Part shown: positions 16,105-24,458 of the stretch, one piece after another
How the letters are laid out: each line of letters begins with the position of its first letter
Numbering within the stretch: position 1 is the stretch's first letter
Assembly: GCA_009840525.1 (NCBI GenBank)
Contig: VXNP01000004.1
Coordinates: forward strand, 1 to 40,742
From: Gammaproteobacteria bacterium
Lineage (GTDB): Bacteria; Gemmatimonadota; Gemmatimonadetes; Longimicrobiales; Gaopeijiaceae
Reading direction: 5' to 3'
DNA length: 40,742 nt
Notes under the pieces: generated by a model
Databases searched by the model: none
What the model saw: only the letters and a program-made list of their open reading frames with translations
Told to the model about the DNA's origin: nothing
Position numbers and translations under genes: made by a program

Positions 16105-17796
16105 CTAATCAAGCCCGAACACGAAGAGCGTGCCGCCGGCCGAGCTCACGATGCGCTGCCGGCCGTCGACCTCGTAGGACATCGGGCCGCTGCGCACGGC
16201 GCCGCCCGACTGGAAGTTCCACAAGGGCTCGCCGGTCTCCGCGTCCAGGGCGAAGATGTTGCCTTCGTTGTCCCCGCCGAAGACGAGGTCGCCGGCGGTC
16301 GCCATCGCACCCGACCAGGGTGGGGAGAGCAGCGGGAACTCCCACACCAGCTCGCCGGTCAGGGCGTCGAGCGCCTTGATGGCTCCGCTGGCCTCCTCGC
16401 CCCGCAGCGCCTGCTCGCCGCCGCCCGTGTAGGGCTGTCCGGGCACGTACTCGACATCCGCCTTGAAATAGACGGCGCCCATGATGCGGGTCGGCTGGTA
16501 GAAGAGGCCGGTCCGGGGGCTGTAGCTGGGGCTGAACCAGTTGGCCGCGCCCTGCAGGCTGGGCCAAACGAGCACGCCCTCCTCGGTGGGGTCGGTGCCC
16601 GGAATCACGATCGGGCGCCCGTTCTCGTCCAGGCCCTCGGCCCAGGTCTGCTTCGAGTATTCCCGCCCGTGGAGGAATTCCCCGGTTTCGCGGTCGAGGA
16701 CGTAGTAGAAGGCGTTCCGGTTGGCGGTCACCACCAGCTTGCGCGGCTCGCCCTCCCATTCGGCGTCCAGCAGCACCTGGATCTGGTTGGCGTCCCAGTC
16801 GTGGGTGTCGTGGGGCGTGAACTGGAAGTACCAGATCATTTCCCCGGTGTCGGGATCGAGGGCGAGCAGGCAGTCCGTGTACAGGTTGTCGCCGGGGCGG
16901 ACGTCGCCGTTCCAGTCGGGCGCCGGGTTGCCGATGGGCCAGTAGAGCAGGTCGAGTTCGGGATCGTAGGAGCCGGTGAGCCAGGTGGACCCGCCCCCGG
17001 TCTCCCAGCTGTTGCCGCCCCAGGTCTCGCTCCCGGGCTCGCCGGGCGCGGGGATGGTGTAGGTGCGCCACGCAAGCTCGCCGGTCTCGGCGTCGTAGGC
17101 GTCGATGTAGCCGCGAACCCCGGCTTCCGCCCCGGACACGCCCACGATCACCTTGTCCTTGACGGTCAGCGGGGCCAGGGTGAGGGAGAAGCCAATCGCG
17201 TTGTCGCCCACCTCGACGTCCCAGCGCACGGCGCCCGAGCGTGCGTCGAGGGCGACCAGGTGCGCGTCCAGCGTTCCCACGAACACCGTGGAGTCGAGCA
17301 CCGCGACCCCCCGGTTCACGCGCGGGAAGCCGATGTTGAGCACGTCCGGCCCCATCTCCGGGGACCAGGTCCAGAGCTGGCGGCCGGAGCGCGCGTCCAG
17401 GGCGCTCACGGTGCTGGGCGGCTCGGTCACGTAGAGGATGCCGTCCACCGCGATGGGCGTGGTCTCTATGATGCCGTCGTCCATCTGATAGGCCCAGAGC
17501 ACCCTGAGGTCGCCGACGTTGGAGCGGTCGATCCGGTCCAGTCGGGAGTAGCGGTGCGACGCGTAGTTGCCCGAATAGGTGAGCCAGTTGTGGGGCTCGG
17601 CGTCGGCGTTGACGAGGCGCTCGAAGGGAACATTGGTCTGGTCGGGAGTGCCTTCGGGGGCGTCGCCTTCCGGGGCCGCCTGGCATCCCGGAACGATGAT
17701 CGCGCATGCCAGCAGTCCGTGGATGATTCCGCGCGGGCCGCGGGGCTCCGGGCGGGCAGGGCACCTTGAGGGCCGAATAGCAGCGAACCGGATCAT
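16105..17796 (-). CDS. PQQ-dependent dehydrogenase lipoprotein, DWD metal motif
   Basis: 563-residue quinoprotein propeller, predicted lipoprotein (ACAIIVPGC, Cys near residue 39). Propeller W-motifs are clear (ALDARSGRQLWTW, ALDPDTGEMIWYF, ALDAETGEPLWNF). Metal ligands: Glu in SGAEAGVRG, Asn in WPIGNPAPDWN, catalytic Asp333 with Asp335 two residues later in HDTHDWDANQ. That D-x-D resembles the DYD of lanthanide methanol/ethanol dehydrogenases. The vicinal Cys pair seen in the first PQQ enzyme is missing: the equivalent region reads GFPRVNRG. I chose ATG 17796 because GGAGG lies six bases before it; ATG 17802 would share ATGA with the cytochrome stop. Co-transcribed downstream of a diheme cytochrome c, its likely electron acceptor. 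Confidence 0.9.
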   Translation of the reverse strand: MIRFAAIRPSRCPARPEPRGPRGIIHGLLACAIIVPGCQAAPEGDAPEGTPDQTNVPFERLVNADAEPHNWLTYSGNYASHRYSRLDRIDRSNVGDLRVLWAYQMDDGIIETTPIAVDGILYVTEPPSTVSALDARSGRQLWTWSPEMGPDVLNIGFPRVNRGVAVLDSTVFVGTLDAHLVALDARSGAVRWDVEVGDNAIGFSLTLAPLTVKDKVIVGVSGAEAGVRGYIDAYDAETGELAWRTYTIPAPGEPGSETWGGNSWETGGGSTWLTGSYDPELDLLYWPIGNPAPDWNGDVRPGDNLYTDCLLALDPDTGEMIWYFQFTPHDTHDWDANQIQVLLDAEWEGEPRKLVVTANRNAFYYVLDRETGEFLHGREYSKQTWAEGLDENGRPIVIPGTDPTEEGVLVWPSLQGAANWFSPSYSPRTGLFYQPTRIMGAVYFKADVEYVPGQPYTGGGEQALRGEEASGAIKALDALTGELVWEFPLLSPPWSGAMATAGDLVFGGDNEGNIFALDAETGEPLWNFQSGGAVRSGPMSYEVDGRQRIVSSAGGTLFVFGLD

Positions 17797-17798
17797 GC

Positions 17799-18620
17799 TC
17801 ATCCTCCGAGGCTGGCCAGGTATGCGATGAGGTTGTCGATGTCCTCGCCCGAGAGGCTTGCCGTGGCGGGCATGAGGGAATGCCCGAAGCGCTTTTCGAG
17901 CTCGGCCAGTTCGGCCTTGCGCAGCGACACGATCGAACCCGTTGCGGTGATGAGCTGCACGGTGAACGCGTCCTCGTTGGCGCGCATGCCTTCGTAGACG
18001 GTGCCGTCGCGGGTGACGGCCCGCAGGGGCAGGTACTGGGCGAACCCGCTGCGCGCCCCCGAGCGGAAGACCGGAAGTTCCGCCGAGGGATCGACCAGCG
18101 AGGCACGCAGATACTCCGGGCCCCGGCGCATGCCGATGCCCGTCAGTTCGGGGCCGATCCCGACCCCGCGCCCCTCGACGATGTGGCACGAGAAGCACAC
18201 GCCCGTGGTCTCGAAGACCTCGCGGCCGCGCTCGGGATCGCCGGGGATCTCCACGAGCTGCGCCTGGCGGAGCGAGATGACGTGGGCGGCGACCAGGGCG
18301 GCTTCCTCGTCAGGGAGGATGGTTGCGCGCAGGCCCGGCATGCCGGTGCCGGGAATGCCGTCGCGGATGATGTCGACGACCGCTGCGTGGTCCGGTGCGC
18401 GCGGCAGGCGGCTGACCGCCAGCCCCGGCCCCTCGCCGCCCATCCCGAGGACGCCGTGGCAGCGCCCGCAGTGGGCCTGGTAGAGCCGCTGTCCGCGCTC
18501 CAGTTCCTCACCGGAGAAGGCGCGCGCGTCCTGGGCGGCCAGAGGGGATGCAGCCAGGGCCACCGCCGCGCCGAAGACCGCGAGACCGAAGCGGATGTTG
18601 TTGCTTGCTCCGTGCCGCAT
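17799..18620 (-). CDS. Diheme cytochrome c, periplasmic
   Basis: 273-residue exported cytochrome. Signal peptide ends near ASPLAAQ. Two heme c sites: CGRCH (C51, C54, H55) and CFSCH (C142, C145, H146). Candidate axial Met residues are in GIPGTGMPGL for the first domain and SLMPATASLS for the second. The second domain has the 'VGIGPELTGIGMRR ... LVDPSAEL' pattern of the heme-binding domain common in planctomycete and acidobacterial dehydrogenase systems. GGAGG lies six bases before the ATG. The PQQ dehydrogenase follows with overlapping codons, so this is most likely the electron acceptor for that enzyme. Confidence 0.92.
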   Translation of the reverse strand: MRHGASNNIRFGLAVFGAAVALAASPLAAQDARAFSGEELERGQRLYQAHCGRCHGVLGMGGEGPGLAVSRLPRAPDHAAVVDIIRDGIPGTGMPGLRATILPDEEAALVAAHVISLRQAQLVEIPGDPERGREVFETTGVCFSCHIVEGRGVGIGPELTGIGMRRGPEYLRASLVDPSAELPVFRSGARSGFAQYLPLRAVTRDGTVYEGMRANEDAFTVQLITATGSIVSLRKAELAELEKRFGHSLMPATASLSGEDIDNLIAYLASLGG

Positions 18621-18825
18621 AGCCGCCTCCGGGAACGTTGCTGTTGACCGCGCCAGCACACTGGACGAGCGCCGGTGGTGGCGGCGCGTTCCGATCCTCA
18701 TTCTAGGACGAGCGGCGGAGATGCGCACACGCGGGATTCCGTCCGCCGCACCGTGGACGTGCGCGCGGAGCGCCGGCCTCCGAGGCGTGGCAGATCCGGG
18801 AGCCGGCGAGACCAGAAGTTTGCGG

Positions 18826-19647
18826 TCAACCCGCTGCCAGGAATCCCGCGACCCGCCGCAGCGTACCGTCGTAGTCGGCGCGCAGGTGATTGAACCCCTG
18901 CTGCGTGCCCTGTCCCCGGGCCGAGGAGCGCCATCCCACCAGCGCCTCGCCCCGGCACACGCGCACATCGCCGGTGGGCTCGATGCGCCAGCCGGGCATG
19001 AACCGGTGGCAGTTGGCGATGTGCAGGCTGAGGCGCTCGATGCCGCGCAGCACCGCCCAGTCGTCCCGGAACTCGAGATCGGGAGCACAGCACGCGCGCA
19101 GCGACTGCAGCCGGGCCGCCTCGTCCGGTTCGTTCCAGGCGGCCCACCAGGCGGGCAGCGCGCGGGCCAATCCCGCCGACAGGTCCGTCCGGTTGGCGGA
19201 AAGCGCCAGGCGGCCCAGATGGAAGCGCCAGCCGTCCTCGTGCTCGCGCGCCGTGCGGGCGCTCAGAAAGCCGCCGTGACGCACGTCCGCGTGCGCGCCG
19301 CCCTGGCCCTCGGTCACCCGGAACTCCACGCGCGACGACGCGGCGGGCATGGTGTCGGCCTGCGGACCCGACTCGATGCCCCACGAGAGCGCGAACCTGC
19401 GCTTCATTTCGTTGAAGGCGAGCACTTCACCGGCCAGCACCATCTGGTACTGGGGGAACAGGGCCCGGTATGGGCTCCCGACGCGGGTCTCGAACGAGAC
19501 CTGACCGCCCATCCAGGCCGAGAAATGCTCGGGCGTGGTGAGGATGCCCCATACGGTCTCGGGGCTGGCCTCGATGTGGATGGAAAGCGTGACATCGGGG
19601 GATGCCGCCTCGTTTTCCCGGCTCGCGTCCGCGCTGCGTTCGCTCAT
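18826..19647 (-). CDS. AHSA1/SRPBCC domain fused to an NTF2-like domain
   Basis: 273-residue cytoplasmic protein with two ligand-cavity folds in one chain. Residues about 15-150 are an AHSA1-type SRPBCC domain (LSIHIEASPETVWGILTTPEHFSAWMGG, broken by GWRFHLGRL at its end). Residues about 165-273 look like a SnoaL/NTF2 fold (WWAAWNEPDEAARLQSLRAC, CAPDLEFRDD, ALVGWRSSARGQGT). I chose ATG 19647, where SRPBCC homology begins soon after; the frame is open further up without a better start. The function is unknown. It is divergent from the S9/S12 gene (110 bases). Confidence 0.78.
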   Translation of the reverse strand: MSERSADASRENEAASPDVTLSIHIEASPETVWGILTTPEHFSAWMGGQVSFETRVGSPYRALFPQYQMVLAGEVLAFNEMKRRFALSWGIESGPQADTMPAASSRVEFRVTEGQGGAHADVRHGGFLSARTAREHEDGWRFHLGRLALSANRTDLSAGLARALPAWWAAWNEPDEAARLQSLRACCAPDLEFRDDWAVLRGIERLSLHIANCHRFMPGWRIEPTGDVRVCRGEALVGWRSSARGQGTQQGFNHLRADYDGTLRRVAGFLAAG

Positions 19648-19757
19648 CGATTGCTCTTGGATGGTGGTGGGTCCACGTCCGGACCGGCTGCGGATGCCGG
19701 GGCGCTCGCGGGCCCGTATTGTAGGTTGCCCATCCGGCACAACCAACCCGGAGACCG

Positions 19758-22700
19758 ATGATGGACAACAGATTGTGGATGCGCATCCAGCCGTCGGCGA
19801 AGACCCGGGCCGCGGCTGCCGTGGCTTGCCTGCTCGCCCTCTCGCTCCCGCTCGCATGCGCGCCACCCGCGCGGGACGTCGACGGCGACGCCCTGCCCCT
19901 CACCTGGGAGAACATCTTCACCCGCAACCGTGGCGCCCGTCAGGCCGCGCTCTCGCCGGACGGGGCATGGGTCGCGGTCAGCGCGAGCACGCCGGAATTC
20001 TCGGGGGTTTTTCTGGTGGCGGCGGATGGTGAATCCGGGCCTGCGCCGTGGGTGGAGGGCTCGTCGCCGGTCTGGTTCGGCGACGGGTCGGGCATCGTCT
20101 TCTCGCGCGGCGGAGACCTGTGGCGGGCGGCGGTGGGATCGAGCGAGCCGACCCGCATCACCGACGACCCGGCGGACGAGCGGGCCGCGCGGCCGTCGCC
20201 GGACGGCGGCACCATTGCCTTCTACAGCGGGCGCTCGGGTCACCAGGACATCTGGACCGTGCCGGCCGACGGTTCCGCTCCGCCGAAGCAGCTCACGCGC
20301 GCCTCCATGGCGGCCGACGACTTCCGCTTCGCCCCCGCTTGGTCGCCGGACGGGACGCACGTCGCCTACTACTCCAACCGGAGCGACTACTGGGAGGACG
20401 ACATCTGGGTGGTGGAGGTGGAGACCGGCGCGGAGCGGCAGATCTCCAGCGGTCTGATGGCCTCTTCCACGCCGGTCTGGTCGCCGGACGGATCGCGCAT
20501 CGCCCTGCTCGGCACCTCCAAGGACGAGTACTGGTACGAGGATCTCGCCTACATCTACCTCCTCGACCCGCAGGCGGGGACGGAGGAGGTGGTTCCCATG
20601 CAGATCCACGCCACCGACTGGCTGCACAACCACACCGTCACCTGGTCGGGCGACGGCTCCGAGCTCTTCTTCCCCTATCACGAGCGCGCCGAGGTGGAGT
20701 TGTGGCGGGTGCCGGCGGACGGGGGCGTCGCCACCCGGGTGACGAACATGGGCGGGTCCTTCCGCGCCTACCACGCGACCCCCGATGGCTCCGCGTTCGT
20801 CTTCCTGCGTTCGACTTCGACGCGCGGGACGGAGGTCGACTACGTTGCCGCCGAGGGTGGGGCGGCGCGCCGGCTCACCCGTTTCTCGACCCGGTGGCGG
20901 GGACTCGTGGAGGCGGAGGAGGTGAGCTACCGCAGTTGGGACGGCCTCTACATCCAGGGCTTCCTCTTCCGCCCTCCGGGATTCGCCGAGGGCGGAGATG
21001 CGACAGCATCAGCCGGCACTGCGACATATCCCGCGCTGGTCATGGTCCATGGGGGCGGCACCAACTCCTATCTCAAGGGGCTGAGCCTCACCGAGCAGCA
21101 TCTGGCGCAGCTCGGGTACGTGGTGCTGGCCGTCAACTACCGCGGCGGTTCCGGCTTCGGGCGCGAGTTCCAGGATCTGGGCGTGGGGGACTGGGCCAAC
21201 GGACAGGCGCTCGACGCCGCCGCTGCCGCCGACTTCCTCCGGGCGCAGCCCTGGTCCAACGGGAAGGCCGGCATCTACGGCTACAGCTACGGGGGCATTC
21301 AGAGCATGGCCGCGGTCGCCCGCGCACCCGACGCCTTCGATGCCGCCGTGCCCATGGCGGGGATCTACGACTTCGCCGACGCCTACACCAACGCGGATCG
21401 GCTGGGGAAGATCTTCATCCGGACCGGACACGGGGGCGCACCCGGGGACCGCCCCGAAGTCTACGCCATCAGCAACACCCTGGCGCGCGTACCGAACGTG
21501 GTCACGCCCACCCTCATCATGCACGGGGAAGAAGACGTGCGTGCCCCGTATCGGCAGTACGAACTCGCGGTGGAGATCCTTGACAGGGAAGGGAAGGTCT
21601 TCGAGAGCCACTCCTATCCCGGAGAGCCGCACGGCTTCCGCGATCCCATGAACCGGGTGGACATGTATCGCAGGCTCGAAGCGTGGTTTGATCGCTGGCT
21701 GAAGGAGGATGCGCCGGATGCGCAGTCCACCGCGGCGGGAACCGGCGTTCCGGCCTGGCCCGGCGAGGAATGGCCGGTCTCCACCCCAGAGGCGGAGGGG
21801 CTGGATCCCACGGCCATCGATTCGCTCCTTGCCGACATCGACGCCGGCCGGTTCGGGCTCATCGACCACTTCCTGCTCATTCGTCGCGGCCACGTGATCG
21901 CGGATCGCCACTGGGACCACGGCGAGGAGTATGCGCGCATCCTGGCCGAGCAGGAGGATACCGCGAGCCACCCCTACAACTACGATCATCCCGACTGGCA
22001 CCCGTACTACCGCGACACCGGACTGCACACGCTCCAGTCGGTCACCAAGAGCGTGACCTCGGTCGCCTTCGGCATCGCGGTCGACGCGGGCCACATCGAC
22101 GGCGTCGACGCTCCGGCGTGGCCGTTCCTCGCCGCCTACGGCCCGGATCTCGGCGAGCCGGCGCGCGCGAACGCGACGCTGGAGGACTTCCTCACCATGC
22201 GCAGCGGCATCGACTGGGCGATTCCCGGCCAGACCTATGCCGACGACACCCATCCGACCAGCGAGCTCGAGGCGAGCGAGGCATGGATCGACTATGTCGT
22301 GCGGCGTCCCGTCGGCACCGAGCCCGGAACCCGCTTCGACTACAACGACGGGGTGAGCGTCCTCCTGGGGAAGATCCTGCGCGAGGCCACCGGGCAGCGC
22401 GCCGACGCCTGGGCGGAGGAACATCTGTTTCGTCCCATCGGCATCCGCGACTACTACTGGAAGATCACCCCGGACGGAGAGGCGGACACCGAGGGCGGGC
22501 TCTATCTCGCGCCCCATGACCTGGCGCGAATCGCGTACCTGATGTTGCGCGGGGGCGAATGGGACGGGCGGCGGATCGTGTCGCGCGCATGGGTGCGGGC
22601 GTCCACCTCGCCGGTCATCCCCGACCTCAACCCCGGCAACGACCGTGACGACGGAGGCTACGGCTACCAGTGGTGGGTGCCGTTTCACGAGGATGGGGAG

Positions 22701-22862
22701 ACCCGGGTCTTTTCCGGAAACGGCTATGGCGGCCAGTTCCTGCACGTCGTGCCGGAGCACGATCTGATCGTGCTCTTCAATGGGTGGACGTTGCACACGG
22801 GCGCGGAGTTTTCCAGCTGGACCGCGCTCCAGGACCGCATCCTGCCCGCCATCCGCGACTGA
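19758..22862 (+). CDS. Secreted S9 prolyl-oligopeptidase-family peptidase fused to S12 beta-lactamase-like hydrolase
   Basis: 1034-residue exported protein with two complete serine-hydrolase parts. The leader (AVACLLALSLPLAC) may be a signal peptide or lipoprotein signal; the residue at -3 is Pro, so the lipobox is not canonical. Residues about 50-380 form a TolB-like propeller (LSPDGAWVAVS, PSPDGGTIAFYSG, WSPDGTHVAYYSN). The alpha/beta-hydrolase domain has Ser510 in GYSYGG, Asp593 in EEDVRAP and His625 in EPHGFRDP. After a linker (about 650-680), an S12 domain carries SVTKS (Ser761, Lys764), a FDYNDG box where YxN has Asp instead of Asn, and a GNGYGGQ box. GGAG upstream fits ATG 19758 or 19761. 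The RuBisCO-like gene starts seven bases after the stop. Confidence 0.9.
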   Translation: MMDNRLWMRIQPSAKTRAAAAVACLLALSLPLACAPPARDVDGDALPLTWENIFTRNRGARQAALSPDGAWVAVSASTPEFSGVFLVAADGESGPAPWVEGSSPVWFGDGSGIVFSRGGDLWRAAVGSSEPTRITDDPADERAARPSPDGGTIAFYSGRSGHQDIWTVPADGSAPPKQLTRASMAADDFRFAPAWSPDGTHVAYYSNRSDYWEDDIWVVEVETGAERQISSGLMASSTPVWSPDGSRIALLGTSKDEYWYEDLAYIYLLDPQAGTEEVVPMQIHATDWLHNHTVTWSGDGSELFFPYHERAEVELWRVPADGGVATRVTNMGGSFRAYHATPDGSAFVFLRSTSTRGTEVDYVAAEGGAARRLTRFSTRWRGLVEAEEVSYRSWDGLYIQGFLFRPPGFAEGGDATASAGTATYPALVMVHGGGTNSYLKGLSLTEQHLAQLGYVVLAVNYRGGSGFGREFQDLGVGDWANGQALDAAAAADFLRAQPWSNGKAGIYGYSYGGIQSMAAVARAPDAFDAAVPMAGIYDFADAYTNADRLGKIFIRTGHGGAPGDRPEVYAISNTLARVPNVVTPTLIMHGEEDVRAPYRQYELAVEILDREGKVFESHSYPGEPHGFRDPMNRVDMYRRLEAWFDRWLKEDAPDAQSTAAGTGVPAWPGEEWPVSTPEAEGLDPTAIDSLLADIDAGRFGLIDHFLLIRRGHVIADRHWDHGEEYARILAEQEDTASHPYNYDHPDWHPYYRDTGLHTLQSVTKSVTSVAFGIAVDAGHIDGVDAPAWPFLAAYGPDLGEPARANATLEDFLTMRSGIDWAIPGQTYADDTHPTSELEASEAWIDYVVRRPVGTEPGTRFDYNDGVSVLLGKILREATGQRADAWAEEHLFRPIGIRDYYWKITPDGEADTEGGLYLAPHDLARIAYLMLRGGEWDGRRIVSRAWVRASTSPVIPDLNPGNDRDDGGYGYQWWVPFHEDGETRVFSGNGYGGQFLHVVPEHDLIVLFNGWTLHTGAEFSSWTALQDRILPAIRD

Positions 22863-22869
22863 CGCACCG

Positions 22870-23985
22870 GTGCGTGCGGTCGGTCTTCGCGCCAGCTATC
22901 GGCTGAACTGCCGGCACCTGCGCGAAGCCCTGTCCGTCGCGGGCGCCATCGGGCGCGAGCAGACCGTGGAGGCTCCGCCCGGCGTGGGCGGCGACCGGCT
23001 TCAGGCGCGCATGCTCGGGCGCATCGAGCGTCTCGAACCGGAGCGCGGCGGGAGGTGGCTGGCGCGAGTCGCCTATCCGCTGGACGCCACCACGACCGAA
23101 CTCACCCAGATTCTGAACGTGGCATACGGCAACGTGTCGCTCATGGACGGGGTGCGGCTGGTGAGACTCGAGCTGGCGCCGGCCGTCCTTCGTTCGCTGC
23201 CCGGGCCGCGCGTGGGGATCAGGGGTATCCGCTCGCTGGCAAGGGCGTCGGCGCGCCCCCTGGTGAGCGCCGCCGTCAAGCCGATCGGGCTGTCTTCGAG
23301 CGGGCTTGCCCGACAGGCGGCCGCCTTCGCCCGCGCGGGCGTGGACGTGGTGAAGGACGACCACGGTCTGGCCGTCCAGGGCTCGGCCCCGTTCGCGGAG
23401 CGCACCCGGGTGATCGCCGAGGCCGTCGCCGGCGCGAACGCGGCGGTGGGAGGGCACACCGCCTATTTCCCCAACCTCACCGGCCCGCTGGATACCCTCG
23501 AGGAGCGACTCGAGAGGGTGGAGGCGCTGGGGCTCGCCGGCGTCGTGCTGTGCCCGAGCCTGATGGGGCTGGACGCGCTCCGCCGGGTCGCAGCCGGCCC
23601 CCGCGCGCCGGCCATCATGGCCCACCCCTCCCACGCGCAGACCGCGCCCGGCCGGGCGGAGGGCATCGCCCCGGACGTGCTGCTCGGCACCCTCTACCGG
23701 GTTGCGGGCGCCGACATCGTGGTGTACGTAAACGCGGGCGGGCGCTTCGCGTGGCCGGAGGAGACCTGCCACGCGATCAACAAGCGTCTGCGGGAGCCGC
23801 TGGAGCGGCATCGCCGCGCTCTTCCCGCGCCCGCCGGAGGCGTCAACGCCGCCGAGGCCGGCCACTGGTTCGGCCGCTACGGCCCGGACACGATGCTGTT
23901 GATCGGGGGAAGTCTCCTTGTGCAACGGGATCTGGAGGGCGCGGCGCGGCGCCTGGTGGAGGCGGCGCTACGATGGGAGGGATGA
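22870..23985 (+). CDS. RuBisCO-like protein (form IV), likely methylthioribulose-1-phosphate isomerase type
   Basis: 371-residue RuBisCO large-chain homologue that does not look like a CO2-fixing enzyme. Homology includes YPLDATTTELTQILNVAYGN, the KPIGLSSSG loop (Lys137, one residue shorter than KPKLGLS), GVDVVKDDHG, GGHTAYFPNL and GGSLLVQRD. The carbamylated Lys and metal Asp are kept (K162, D164), but the Glu of KDDE is His165. That change, with the short loop, supports a form IV protein. In Rhodospirillum rubrum a form IV protein isomerises 5-methylthioribulose 1-phosphate to 1-methylthioxylulose 5-phosphate, and a cupin then works next to it. Here a cupin and mtnA follow immediately, so the same activity is inferred. 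GTG 22870 begins the homology. Alternatives: enolase (MtnW) or an apionate-type activity. Confidence 0.86.
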   Translation: MRAVGLRASYRLNCRHLREALSVAGAIGREQTVEAPPGVGGDRLQARMLGRIERLEPERGGRWLARVAYPLDATTTELTQILNVAYGNVSLMDGVRLVRLELAPAVLRSLPGPRVGIRGIRSLARASARPLVSAAVKPIGLSSSGLARQAAAFARAGVDVVKDDHGLAVQGSAPFAERTRVIAEAVAGANAAVGGHTAYFPNLTGPLDTLEERLERVEALGLAGVVLCPSLMGLDALRRVAAGPRAPAIMAHPSHAQTAPGRAEGIAPDVLLGTLYRVAGADIVVYVNAGGRFAWPEETCHAINKRLREPLERHRRALPAPAGGVNAAEAGHWFGRYGPDTMLLIGGSLLVQRDLEGAARRLVEAALRWEG

Positions 23986-24458
23986 AGAAGGTGAGCAGGT
24001 CCCGGGTCATTCGCGGAGGGGCCGGCGACTGGGCGAACGTCCAGCCGAGGCGCTACAAGCACGAGGAAGAAGGACTTGCCCGATTCCGCGATGTGACGCG
24101 CCACACGCTTCTCGGAGGCGGCCCGGATGGCGCCGAGGCCGGCCTGGGTTTCGAGCTGCGGTATTTCGAGGTTGCGCCGGGGGGCTATTCCTCTCTCGAG
24201 CGCCATGCGCACGGGCATGCCGTCGTGATCGTGAAGGGGAAGGGCGCGGTTCGCCTGGGAGAGGCAACGGAGCCGGTCTCGGCGCTCGATGTCGTGTACG
24301 TGGCTCCGCACGATGTCCACCGCTTCTCCGCCGACGCAGGGGAGGCGCTGGGCTTTCTCTGCGTCGTGGACCGGGCGCGGGACCGCCCGGTAGTGGTGGA
24401 CGAGGCCGGCTCCGCCTCCCCGGGCGCGGCCGGGTCAGGGGAGCGGAGGGGCCGGTGA
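23982..24458 (+). CDS. Cupin, probable 1-methylthioxylulose-5-phosphate methylsulfurylase
   Basis: 158-residue single cupin domain. Metal-binding His residues are clustered in ERHAHGHAVV (H75, H77, H79) in the first motif and H110/H113 in APHDVHRF in the second, but the Glu of the classical first motif is replaced by Val. The N-terminal half is family-specific rather than generic (RFRDVTRHTLLGG). In R. rubrum a cupin next to the RuBisCO-like gene releases methanethiol and makes 1-deoxyxylulose 5-phosphate. The same gene order here supports that role; without the context I would only call it a cupin. ATG 23982 shares ATGA with the upstream stop; ATG 23973 or GTG 23991 are other possible starts. 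Four-base GTGA overlap with mtnA follows. Confidence 0.75.
   Translation: MKKVSRSRVIRGGAGDWANVQPRRYKHEEEGLARFRDVTRHTLLGGGPDGAEAGLGFELRYFEVAPGGYSSLERHAHGHAVVIVKGKGAVRLGEATEPVSALDVVYVAPHDVHRFSADAGEALGFLCVVDRARDRPVVVDEAGSASPGAAGSGERRGR

Noticed and set aside
21780-22862. An antibiotic-resistance beta-lactamase
   Set aside because: It is an S12 domain within a peptidase fusion with a YND instead of YxN box; such domains are mostly esterases or peptidases, so resistance cannot be claimed.
22870-23985. CO2-fixing RuBisCO
   Set aside because: KDDE reads KDDH, the KPKLGL loop is shortened, and no small subunit or phosphoribulokinase gene is nearby.
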